Shown here in pieces: positions 7,048 to 13,707 of a stretch of 30,849 bases of DNA (positions within the stretch are counted from its first letter, which is position 1; each line of letters begins with the position of its first letter). Location of the stretch: contig URRW01000031.1 of the NCBI GenBank assembly GCA_900550285.1, forward strand, positions 1 to 30,849, read 5' to 3'. A model generated the notes under the pieces. The model saw only the letters and a list, made by a program, of their open reading frames with translations. It searched no databases and was not told the origin of the DNA. Origin of the DNA: an uncultured Lachnospiraceae bacterium (lineage in GTDB: Bacteria; Bacillota; Clostridia; Lachnospirales; Lachnospiraceae). Made by a program: the position numbers and the translations under genes.

Positions 7048-8358
7048 ATGTGGGCTTATGAAAGTGTGTTTTATCAGATTTATCCGTTGGGGTTTGCAGG
7101 CGCGCCCTTTGAGAACGACGGCGTTTTGGAACACCGTATTTTAAAGGTCAACGATTGGATCGGTCATATCAAAGCGCTTGGGGCAAACGCGGTTTACTTT
7201 TCGCCGCTGTTTGAATCGGATACGCATGGCTATAATGCGAGAGATTACAGAAAGGTGGACTGCCGGCTTGGCACAAACGGGGATTTTGCAAAGGTGTGCC
7301 AAAATCTGCACAAAGAAGGCATCCGGGTCGTGCTGGACGGTGTATTTAACCACGCGGGAAGAGGCTTCTGGGCATTTCAGGACGTTTTGAAAAACCGGGA
7401 GAATTCCCCCTATTTAAACTGGTTTCACATTGATCTGGGAGGAAATTCCAACTATAACGACGGTTTGTGGTATGAGGGCTGGGAAGGAAACTATGATCTT
7501 GTGAAGCTGAACCTTCAGAATGAAGAGGTCGTAACGTATCTTTTGGAGAGCGTCCGGGGATGGATTGAGGAATTTGACATCGACGGGCTGCGGCTGGATG
7601 TGGCGTATTGTCTGGACGAGGGATTTGTGCGCCGCCTGCGCAGCTTCTGCGACAGCTTAAAGGAGGATTTCTTTCTGGTCGGGGAGATGCTGCACGGCGA
7701 CTACAACAGGCTGATGAACGACGCCATGCTGCATTCCGTGACGAATTATGAATGCTATAAGGGGCTTTATTCCAGCTTCAACAGCATGAACTTGTTTGAA
7801 ATCGTTCACTCCCTGCTGCGCCAGTTTGGCCCGGAAAACTGGACGCTTTACAAGGGAAAGCATATGCTGAGCTTTGTGGATAATCATGATGTGACGCGGG
7901 TGGCGAGCATTTTATCCAATGAGAACCACCTGCCGCTGATCTACGCGCTGATGTTTGGCATGCCGGGAATCCCGTGTGTATATTATGGAAGCGAGTGGGG
8001 GGCAAAGGCAGAGAAGAGCCAGGGCGATCCGGCGCTGCGCGCAAGCTTTGATGCGCCGGAGCAAAACGGGCTGACGGAATGGATTGCAAAGCTGGCAGCG
8101 GCAAAGAAGCAGTCGAAGGCGCTGAATTACGGCGCTTTCCGCTCGGTGCTTTTGACGAACAGGCAGTGCATTTTTGAGCGGGCAGCAGAGGGCGAGCGCG
8201 TTTTAGTCGCAGTCAACGCGGATGAGCAGCCTTTTACCGCGCATTTTGACGCGGGCTGCGGCAGGGCGGTGGATCTGATCACCGGAAAAGAGCATGATTT
8301 CGGCGGGGGCAGCACGCTTCCCGGATACAGCGCATTTTTCTGGAAATGTGAGCGCTGA
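7048..8358 (+). CDS. GH13 alpha-amylase family glycoside hydrolase
   Basis: A 436-residue (beta/alpha)8-barrel enzyme acting on alpha-glucans or maltodextrins. The four GH13 motifs are intact: DGVFNH (97-102), DGLRLDVAY with nucleophile D184, GEM with acid/base E213, and FVDNHD with D281 as transition-state stabiliser. The N-terminus (MWAYESVFYQIYP) starts directly in the barrel, with no signal peptide, so it is cytoplasmic. A short C-terminal beta domain follows about residue 350. It lacks the N-terminal domain of neopullulanases; exact specificity (alpha-glucosidase, cyclomaltodextrinase or other) cannot be decided by eye. AGGAGG at 7033-7038 precedes ATG 7048. Single-gene unit ended by the hairpin at 8371-8418. 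Confidence 0.93.
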   Translation: MWAYESVFYQIYPLGFAGAPFENDGVLEHRILKVNDWIGHIKALGANAVYFSPLFESDTHGYNARDYRKVDCRLGTNGDFAKVCQNLHKEGIRVVLDGVFNHAGRGFWAFQDVLKNRENSPYLNWFHIDLGGNSNYNDGLWYEGWEGNYDLVKLNLQNEEVVTYLLESVRGWIEEFDIDGLRLDVAYCLDEGFVRRLRSFCDSLKEDFFLVGEMLHGDYNRLMNDAMLHSVTNYECYKGLYSSFNSMNLFEIVHSLLRQFGPENWTLYKGKHMLSFVDNHDVTRVASILSNENHLPLIYALMFGMPGIPCVYYGSEWGAKAEKSQGDPALRASFDAPEQNGLTEWIAKLAAAKKQSKALNYGAFRSVLLTNRQCIFERAAEGERVLVAVNADEQPFTAHFDAGCGRAVDLITGKEHDFGGGSTLPGYSAFFWKCER

Positions 8359-8370
8359 ATCTGCTTTTAA

Positions 8371-8418
8371 CCGTAAGCCGCCCCGCTTTTCTTCGAGGAA
8401 AGGCGGGGCGGCTTACGG
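8371..8418. terminator. Long hairpin, bidirectional terminator between GH13 gene and cutC
   Basis: A perfect 16-bp inverted repeat, CCGTAAGCCGCCCCGC (8371-8386) and its complement (8403-8418), encloses a 16-nt loop centre that can pair further (TTTTC...). It lies in the 64-bp gap between two convergent genes. T runs are poor on both sides, so termination may rely on the very stable stem. Confidence 0.75.
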
Positions 8419-8422
8419 TCAT

Positions 8423-9190
8423 TTAAAGGGTTTGGGAACCGGCAGCGGCGTCTAAAAGGGAGCGCACGCTGCGCACGGCGCAGGGATCGGTCTGCCAGAT
8501 GTCGTATTCGCTCATGCCCGGAATCCCCATGGAAACAGAAGGGTTGCGGTACTGCATCCCGCTGTTTTTCACGGTTTTGCCGGACATATGATATTGGGTA
8601 ATGCCGGTGGAGGCAAGGAGCGTCTGCACCGCGGAGGCGTTGATCCCCGCCCCGGCGAGCAGGCGGATGCTGTCTCCGGCGGCTTTGTCCAGCTCTTTTA
8701 AAAGGTCGATGCCTTCTAGGCAGGAGGGCGCCTGGGCGGAGGTCAGGATCGTGTCGATGCCGAGCTTTTTTGCCTGTTCGAGCGCAAGGAAAGGATCGCT
8801 GCACATATCAAAAGCCCGGTGCAGGGTAACGGACATATCCCCGGCACATTCCAGAAAGCGCTTCATCTGCTCAAGGTTGAGGGAGCCGTCGGGATTGAGG
8901 CTGCCGATCACCACGCCGTCTGCACCCGCCTTTTGAAATGCGGTAATCTCACGGCAGATGATCTGCGCTTCATCGTCCGAATAAAGGAAATCCCCAAAGC
9001 GGGGGCGGATCAGTACGTGGATGCGGATGTCGGTCTGCTCGCGGATGAGCTCATAAAGGGAAAGAGAGGGAGTCGTGCCGCCGATGACAAGATTGGCGCA
9101 CAGCTCCAGACGGTCCGCGCCTCCTTCTTTGGCACAGCGCGCGGAGACGGCGGAATCGACGCAGCATTCCAGCAGATATTGTTTGTTCAT
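8423..9190 (-). CDS. cutC: Copper homeostasis protein CutC
   Basis: A 255-residue TIM-barrel protein of the CutC family, cytoplasmic, named for copper tolerance in E. coli although the biochemical function is still debated. Family motifs are clear: LECCVDS at the N-terminus, LIRPRFGDFLYSDDE, GADGVVIGSLNPDGSLN, LHRAFDM, ILTSAQAPSCLEG, and LLAGAGINASAVQTLL. ATG 9190 is chosen because GGAGG (9196-9200) sits 5 nt upstream; the more distal ATG at 9202 overlaps that site. No copper-related neighbours are present (the cad operon is 4 kb away), so context does not add support for a metal role. Confidence 0.92.
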   Translation of the reverse strand: MNKQYLLECCVDSAVSARCAKEGGADRLELCANLVIGGTTPSLSLYELIREQTDIRIHVLIRPRFGDFLYSDDEAQIICREITAFQKAGADGVVIGSLNPDGSLNLEQMKRFLECAGDMSVTLHRAFDMCSDPFLALEQAKKLGIDTILTSAQAPSCLEGIDLLKELDKAAGDSIRLLAGAGINASAVQTLLASTGITQYHMSGKTVKNSGMQYRNPSVSMGIPGMSEYDIWQTDPCAVRSVRSLLDAAAGSQTL

Positions 9191-9346
9191 AGAAACCTCC
9201 ATTGTATCGTATCATTTTTTGTGTGTAACAATCATGTAACAAATGAAAGCCGCATGGAAAATCGGATGAAGCCGGCTTCTATGTCCGAGTATAACCGATA
9301 TTGAAGAAAAAAGAAAGGTTTGTCCGCAGCGTCCGGAGGTAAGAAA

Positions 9347-9415
9347 ATGACGAATTGTGTCCTAAATGTGAACAAAAACCTATTAAAATTCATAAAAAGT
9401 TTTAAAATTATATAA
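9347..9415 (+). CDS. Candidate 22-residue cationic peptide ORF
   Basis: ATG 9347 follows GGAGGT (9335-9340) at 6-nt spacing. It encodes 22 residues starting MTNCVLNVNK and ending KFIKSFKII, an alternation of lysine and hydrophobic residues that would make an amphipathic, membrane-active helix. No homologue is recognised and no clear promoter precedes it. It could be a real small toxin-like or regulatory peptide, or chance in AT-rich DNA. Confidence 0.3.
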   Translation: MTNCVLNVNKNLLKFIKSFKII

Positions 9416-9421
9416 AAGCTA

Positions 9422-9450
9422 TTTACAAACCTCCGGAAACGTGATATTCT
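9422..9450 (+). promoter_or_regulatory. Promoter of the Thr-Glu repeat lipoprotein gene
   Basis: -35 TTTACA (9422-9427), 17-bp spacer, -10 TATTCT (9445-9450), placing transcription start near 9457 and a leader of about 60 nt. Confidence 0.6.
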
Positions 9451-9515
9451 CTCAATCGTATTCAGGAACCGATGTGTTTCCAAAGGGGTTCCGTAATATT
9501 AGGAGGAGAATTATT

Positions 9516-9821
9516 ATGAAGAAAAATTTAGTAGCAGTATTAGCAGCAGTTGTTATGACAGCATCTATGGTAGCTTGCGGCGGCGACGCTGAAGAGACCA
9601 CAGCAACATCTACAGCAGTAGAGAGCACTGTTGAGTCCACAGTAGCAGAGACAGCTACAGAGACAACAACTGAGACTGCAACCGAGACAGAGACAACAAC
9701 TGAGACAGCTACAGAGACAGAGACAACAACTGAAACTGCAACTGAGACAGAGACAACAACCGAGACAGCTACAGAGACAGAGACAGCTACTGAGACTGCA
9801 ACTGAGACTGTTGCTGAGTAA
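9516..9821 (+). CDS. Small lipoprotein with Thr-Glu tandem repeats
   Basis: A 101-residue protein. Residues 1-21 are a lipoprotein signal: MKKNLVAVLAAVVMTASMVAC with lipid-modified C21 (MVAC lipobox). Everything after about residue 27 is low-complexity Thr, Glu and Ala, built from 10-residue units of the type ETTTETATET. At DNA level these are 30-bp units in register from 9661 to about 9818. The mature part is strongly acidic, with no folded domain, and would stand off from the membrane as an extended, possibly O-glycosylated stalk; that role is inference. ATG 9516 is set by AGGAGG at 9501-9506; the open frame back to 9441 is not used. It has its own promoter and a strong terminator, so it is a single-gene unit. 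Confidence 0.8.
   Translation: MKKNLVAVLAAVVMTASMVACGGDAEETTATSTAVESTVESTVAETATETTTETATETETTTETATETETTTETATETETTTETATETETATETATETVAE
9661..9818 (+). repeat. 30-bp tandem repeat inside the lipoprotein gene
   Basis: Five units of 30 bp begin at 9661, 9691, 9721, 9751 and 9781; the last one is diverged. 9661-9720 and 9721-9780 are nearly identical as 60-bp blocks. The length is a multiple of three, so copy number can change without shifting the frame. Confidence 0.85.
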
Positions 9822-9891
9822 TCAGAACGGCAGATCCATACGCGAGGCTCTCGCAGACATTTGATCAGTCATCATAGACAGAGCAGAAAAT

Positions 9892-9919
9892 ACCACCTCT
9901 TTGGAGGTGGTGTTTTTTT
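9892..9919 (+). terminator. Intrinsic terminator of the repeat lipoprotein gene
   Basis: Stem ACCACCTC (9892-9899) / GAGGTGGT (9904-9911), loop TTTG, then G and seven T residues (9913-9919). Confidence 0.9.
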
Positions 9920-9920
9920 G

Positions 9921-9949
9921 TTCGGCAGGAAATTTCCTTTCCTGTCGAA
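9921..9949. repeat. Palindromic intergenic repeat, copy 1
   Basis: TTCGGCAGGAAA ... TTTCCTGTCGAA forms an inverted repeat directly after the terminator, followed by the shared tail AATAAAAAACACGATT. Copies 2 (13179-13209) and 3 (27044-27074) have the same core and also sit right after terminators. Confidence 0.7.
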
Positions 9950-10125
9950 TAAAAAACACGATTCCCCTTGTACACTGAGGGTATGCGAACCTTTTTAAAT
10001 ACCTCTAAAGAAAATACATTAAAAATTCCTACAACTGCAGGCGGCTTTATGGTACTATATAAAGTGGATTTTATAGAGCAGCCAAAAAGCTGCAGATTTC
10101 GCAGGGATAATGGAAAGGATAAAAA
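9950..10125 (+). other. Upstream region of the fkp-like gene
   Basis: AT-rich, no ORF of note. A possible extended -10 (TGG followed by TACTAT, 10050-10058) lacks a good -35. GCAGC (10080-10084) and GCTGC (10090-10094), within AGCAGCCAAAAAGCTGCAG, can form a small hairpin in the leader. The ribosome site is AAAGGA at 10114-10119. Confidence 0.35.
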
Positions 10126-13100
10126 ATGTCTGAGTTAATTGCACCTCTTTTTCTGGCGCAGTCTTATCAGGACGCACAGGCGGATTATGAGCGGGCGCGG
10201 AACCGGGAAGATTTTGCGCGCTGGGATTATATTATATTGACGGCTTCCAACGAGCATCAGGCGGAAGGATTCCGGGCGCAGCTGGAACAGCGCAGGAAGG
10301 ATCTTTTTTTGCCGGAAGGGACGCACTTTGCGGTGGTTTCGGATCCGGATGGCAAGCGCGTGGGAAGCGGCGGGGCGACGCTGGGCGTACTCCGTTATAT
10401 CGCAGAGCAGACCGGCAGAAGTGAATTTGACGGGCTGCGCATTCTGGTGATCCATTCGGGCGGGGACAGCAAGCGGGTCCCGCAGTATTCGGCGCTGGGC
10501 AAGCTGTTTTCCCCTGTGCCGCATGAACTGGAAAACGGCAGGGTATCCACGCTTTTTGATGAGTTTATGATCGCGGCGGCGGGCGTGCCTTCCAGAATAC
10601 GGGAGGGGATGCTTCTTTTGTCGGGGGACGTGCTGCTTTTGTTTAATGCGCTTCAGATCGACGATTTCGGGGACGGGGCGGCAGCCATTTCCTTTAAGGA
10701 AAAGGTGGAGACAGGGAAGAACCACGGTGTATTTCTGCGGGGCGAAAACGGCTATGTCGCCCGGTTTTTGCATAAACAGTCAGTGGAGGCGCTTGGAAAG
10801 GCGGGCGCGGTCAACGAGCAGGGCTGTGTGGACATCGACACGGGGGCGGTGCTTTTTTCGGCAAAAATCTTAAAGGCGTTGTTTGGGCTGATCTCGAAGG
10901 ACGGAAAGGTGGACGGGGCGGCATGCGGCAAATACATCAACGATGCGGTGCGCCTGTCCCTATATGGGGATTTTCTGTATCCGCTGGCGGAGGAGTCCAC
11001 GCTGGAAGCCTTTTATGAGGAAAAACCGGAAGGGGAATACAGCGATGCGCTGGCAGAGGCACGCAGATGCGTGTGGGAGGCGCTGCATCCTTTCCGGATG
11101 AAGCTTTTGCGGCTGGCTCCGGCGCAGTTTATCCATTTCGGGACGACGGAGGAGATCCTTCATCTGATGTCTGAAAAAATCGACGCCTATGCGGCGCTGG
11201 GGTGGAGCCGCCATGTGAACAGCAGCATTGGAAGCGAAGCAGTAGCAGGCTGCAACAGCGTACTGGAAAATGGCGCGGTATGCGGTAAAAACAGCTATCT
11301 GGAGGTCAGTTATGTACACAGCGGCGTAACGGTCGGGGAAAATTCCATTCTTTCTTATATAGATGTCCATTCCGGGACCGTTCCGCCAAACGTGGTGCTG
11401 CACGGGTTAAAACAGCGGGACGGCAGATTTGTGGCGCGCATTTACGGCGTGGACGACAATCCCAAGGGGACGCTGGAGGATGGCTGCAGCTTTCTTGGGG
11501 GAACGCTGGCGGAATTTTTGGGAAAGAACGGGATCGGCAGGGACGAGCTGTGGGAGGCGGATGCAAAGACGCACAGTATCTGGGACGCCCGCCTTTATCC
11601 GTCCTGTGAAACGATCGGCGAGGCGGTGGAGGCTGCCCGCAATCTGTACGCGATGGCGCGGGGAACGGGAGATGTGGAAGCATGGAGGAAGAAGGAGCGC
11701 AGAAGCTTAAGCTCCGGCTTTGCGGAAGCCGACCCGGAGGCGCTGATTGCGTGGGAGCGCCGGATGCAGGAGCTGGTGCGCATGGAACGGCTGGAAAAGC
11801 TGATCGAAAATGGGCAGCCCGCTTCCGAAGGGGCGTTTGTGCTCCGTGCCGGGAAGCTGACCCGGATTCAGGAGGAATGGCTGGAAAACCGGCTGAAAAC
11901 GGCGGATCAGGCAAGGGCGATGCGGCTGTTTTATTATGTGGGCTGCGCCCTTGGAAAGGCAGAGGGCGAGCGGTATATTTCCCAGTGCTTTAAGAAAATC
12001 CAGCAGACGGTCATGGAAGGGGCGATGAGTGTCCTGAAAATGAACGGGGACTGCCGGATGCAGAGCGATTTTCACCGGGTAAACCTGCCGCTGCGCGTCA
12101 ACTGGGGCGGCGGCTGGAGCGATACGCCGCCCTACTGCAACGAGCAGGGAGGGACGGTGCTCAATGCGGCGATCCTTTTGCAGGGAGAGATGCCGGTGGA
12201 GGTGACGCTGACAAAGCTGAATGAGGCAAAGATCATTTTTGAGAGCCGCGACATGGGCGTTTACGGGGAATTTGACGATTTGAAGGAACTGCAGAAAACG
12301 GGGGATCCTTACGATCCGTTCGCGCTGCAGAAGGCGGCGCTTCTGGCATGCGGCATCCTTCCGGCAAAGGGCGGCAGCCTGGATCAGATCCTTGCGCGGC
12401 TTGGCGGCGGATTTAAGATGCAGACGGAAGTGACCGGCGTACCAAAGGGCAGCGGGCTTGGGACGAGCAGCATTCTGGCGGCGGCATGCGTAAAGGCGCT
12501 GTTTGAATTTATGGGCATCAGCCATGAGGAAAGCGATCTGTATGGGCGCGTGCTGTGCATGGAGCAGATCATGTCCACGGGAGGCGGCTGGCAGGATCAG
12601 GTCGGCGGGCTTTGTCCGGGAATCAAATATATCACGACGATGCCGGGGACAGAGCAGGAGATCTGCGTCAGGCAGGTGGAGGTTCCGGCAGAGGCGATGC
12701 AGGAACTTCAGGAGCGGTTCTGCCTGATCTATACCGGACAGCGCAGGCTGGCGAGAAACCTTCTGCGCGACGTGGTGGGGCGCTATGTGGGGGCAAACCC
12801 GGATGCGCTCTATGCCCTCAATGAGATCCAGAAAACTGCGGCGCTCATGCGGTTTGAACTGGAAAGAGGGCGCATTGATGATTTTGCGGCGCTGATGAGC
12901 CGCCACTGGGAGCTGTCGCAGATGGTGGATGCGGGCAGCACGAATACGCTGATCAATCAGATTTTAAAGTCGGTGGAAAAGCTGACGGACGGGCAGATGG
13001 TGTGCGGCGCCGGAGGAGGCGGATTTTTACAGGTGATCCTGAAAAAGGGCGTGACCCGGCAGCAGGTGCACGAAAGGCTCAGAAGCGTGTTTCAGGACAC

Positions 13101-13134
13101 GGATGTGGACGTGTGGGACTGCACGCTTGTATAA
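10126..13134 (+). CDS. fkp: Bifunctional fucokinase / fucose-1-phosphate guanylyltransferase (Fkp-type)
   Basis: A 1002-residue protein that by family would phosphorylate L-fucose and join the product to GTP, giving GDP-fucose (salvage route) in the cytoplasm. The N-terminal half has the nucleotidyltransferase loop GSGGAT (80-85), and DVLLLF and hexapeptide-like turns (SSIGSEAVAGCNSVLENGAVCGKNSYLEV, about 366-395) typical of pyrophosphorylases with a beta-helix. The C-terminal third is a GHMP kinase: PLRVNWGGGWSDTPP (655-669), GVPKGSGLGTSSILAAA (771-787) and CGAGGGGFLQV (960-970). Bacteroides Fkp is about 950 residues, so length agrees. No fucosyltransferase or fucose transporter gene is nearby; it stands alone between two terminators. 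Specificity for fucose rather than a related deoxy or heptose sugar is by family resemblance only. Confidence 0.88.
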   Translation: MSELIAPLFLAQSYQDAQADYERARNREDFARWDYIILTASNEHQAEGFRAQLEQRRKDLFLPEGTHFAVVSDPDGKRVGSGGATLGVLRYIAEQTGRSEFDGLRILVIHSGGDSKRVPQYSALGKLFSPVPHELENGRVSTLFDEFMIAAAGVPSRIREGMLLLSGDVLLLFNALQIDDFGDGAAAISFKEKVETGKNHGVFLRGENGYVARFLHKQSVEALGKAGAVNEQGCVDIDTGAVLFSAKILKALFGLISKDGKVDGAACGKYINDAVRLSLYGDFLYPLAEESTLEAFYEEKPEGEYSDALAEARRCVWEALHPFRMKLLRLAPAQFIHFGTTEEILHLMSEKIDAYAALGWSRHVNSSIGSEAVAGCNSVLENGAVCGKNSYLEVSYVHSGVTVGENSILSYIDVHSGTVPPNVVLHGLKQRDGRFVARIYGVDDNPKGTLEDGCSFLGGTLAEFLGKNGIGRDELWEADAKTHSIWDARLYPSCETIGEAVEAARNLYAMARGTGDVEAWRKKERRSLSSGFAEADPEALIAWERRMQELVRMERLEKLIENGQPASEGAFVLRAGKLTRIQEEWLENRLKTADQARAMRLFYYVGCALGKAEGERYISQCFKKIQQTVMEGAMSVLKMNGDCRMQSDFHRVNLPLRVNWGGGWSDTPPYCNEQGGTVLNAAILLQGEMPVEVTLTKLNEAKIIFESRDMGVYGEFDDLKELQKTGDPYDPFALQKAALLACGILPAKGGSLDQILARLGGGFKMQTEVTGVPKGSGLGTSSILAAACVKALFEFMGISHEESDLYGRVLCMEQIMSTGGGWQDQVGGLCPGIKYITTMPGTEQEICVRQVEVPAEAMQELQERFCLIYTGQRRLARNLLRDVVGRYVGANPDALYALNEIQKTAALMRFELERGRIDDFAALMSRHWELSQMVDAGSTNTLINQILKSVEKLTDGQMVCGAGGGGFLQVILKKGVTRQQVHERLRSVFQDTDVDVWDCTLV

Positions 13135-13142
13135 TGGGATGG

Positions 13143-13178
13143 AAAAAGGCTTATATCCGGAAGGGTATGGGCCTTTTT
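13143..13178 (+). terminator. Intrinsic terminator of the fkp-like gene
   Basis: AAAAAGGC (13143-13150) pairs with GCCTTTTT (13171-13178), with an inner stem ATATCC-GGAA-GGGTAT, ending in a T run that merges with palindromic repeat copy 2. Confidence 0.85.
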
Positions 13179-13209
13179 ATTCGACAGGAAAATTCCTTTC
13201 CAGTCGAAT
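13179..13209. repeat. Palindromic intergenic repeat, copy 2
   Basis: ATTCGACAGGAAA ... TTTCCAGTCGAAT, followed by AAAAACACGATTATG. It shares the core and the CACGATT tail with copy 1. Confidence 0.7.
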
Positions 13210-13319
13210 AAAAACACGATTATGCCACTCGCGCGAAGGAGAAACTACATTTCTCCGGAATAGATTGCCTGACGGCAAAGGCGTTCGGCGCAGGTGTGCG
13301 CAAAGGCGCACACTTTTTT
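13210..13319 (+). other. Intergenic stretch ending in a second terminator; possible small RNA
   Basis: Between the fkp terminator and the cad promoter there are successive hairpins: GGAGAAA/TTTCTCC (13230-13248 region), TTGCC/GGCAA near 13265-13278, and a strong terminator GTGTGCGC (13294-13301) - AAAG - GCGCACAC (13306-13313) with six T (13314-13319). A terminator with no gene before it suggests either a small RNA or back-up termination. No promoter for such an RNA was identified. Confidence 0.4.
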
Positions 13320-13361
13320 AACGATTGCCGCTTTTTTTGCAAAAATAATCCCGCGCGGGGG

Positions 13362-13389
13362 TTGACTTTTTTGAGGGAAGGGATATAAT
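13362..13389 (+). promoter_or_regulatory. cad operon promoter
   Basis: -35 TTGACT (13362-13367), 16-bp spacer, consensus -10 TATAAT (13384-13389). The ArsR-type operator begins 9 bp downstream of the -10. Confidence 0.85.
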
Positions 13390-13397
13390 AAAAACAA

Positions 13398-13419
13398 CAT
13401 ATGAATAAATGTTCATATG
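13398..13419. promoter_or_regulatory. ArsR/SmtB-type operator
   Basis: A perfect inverted repeat CATATGAA (13398-13405) - TAAATG - TTCATATG (13412-13419). It has the ATATGAA-N6-TTCATAT form recognised by metal-sensing SmtB/CadC repressors, and sits over the transcription start. The likely ligand is the ArsR protein at the end of this operon, giving derepression by Cd, Zn or Pb. Confidence 0.85.
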
Positions 13420-13443
13420 ATAAGAGAAAGAGAGGATTTCAGA

Positions 13444-13662
13444 ATGAAAAAAACTTATAAGATCGAGGTTGATTGTGCAAACTGTGCGAATAAGATGGAG
13501 GATGCGGCAAAGCGCACCGCAGGCGTAAAGGATGCGGTCGTGAATTTTATGACGCTGAAGATGTCGGTGGAGTTTGAGGAAGGCGCGGACGTAAAGGCTG
13601 TCATGCAGGACGTTTACAAAAACTGCAAAAAGGTTGAGGACGACTGCGAGATCTTCCTGTAA
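13444..13662 (+). CDS. Heavy-metal-associated (HMA) domain protein
   Basis: A 72-residue single HMA domain, ferredoxin-like fold, that binds one soft metal ion. The motif is DCANCANKME, with C-x2-C in the usual loop, and a conserved Phe/Leu core follows. It is the detached equivalent of the N-terminal metal-binding domain missing from the ATPase gene that follows, so it probably hands metal to it. ATG 13444 is chosen from AGAGGA at 13431-13436; the frame extends to 13417, but that start would lie inside the operator. Confidence 0.85.
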   Translation: MKKTYKIEVDCANCANKMEDAAKRTAGVKDAVVNFMTLKMSVEFEEGADVKAVMQDVYKNCKKVEDDCEIFL

Positions 13663-13707
13663 AGCTTCCGGCAGGGGCGTTTTTCAGCAGAATTTTGGAG
13701 AAGGGAG

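Larger units (their letters stand above)
9203..9515. other. Divergent intergenic region
   Basis: About 310 bp between cutC and the repeat lipoprotein gene. The only ORF with a good ribosome site is the 22-codon one at 9347-9415 (listed separately). The half nearest 9400 is very AT-rich. The promoter at 9422-9450 drives the lipoprotein gene. I could not identify a convincing cutC promoter. Confidence 0.5.

Noticed and set aside
9661..9818. CRISPR-like repeat array
   Set aside because: Repeats are contiguous with no spacers and encode Thr-Glu in one frame; it is a coding minisatellite.
11707..12906. 399-codon ORF on the minus strand
   Set aside because: Lies entirely antisense to the fkp-like gene, which has clear kinase motifs there. 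No ribosome site, and a composition typical of a shadow frame (rich in His, Arg, Pro).
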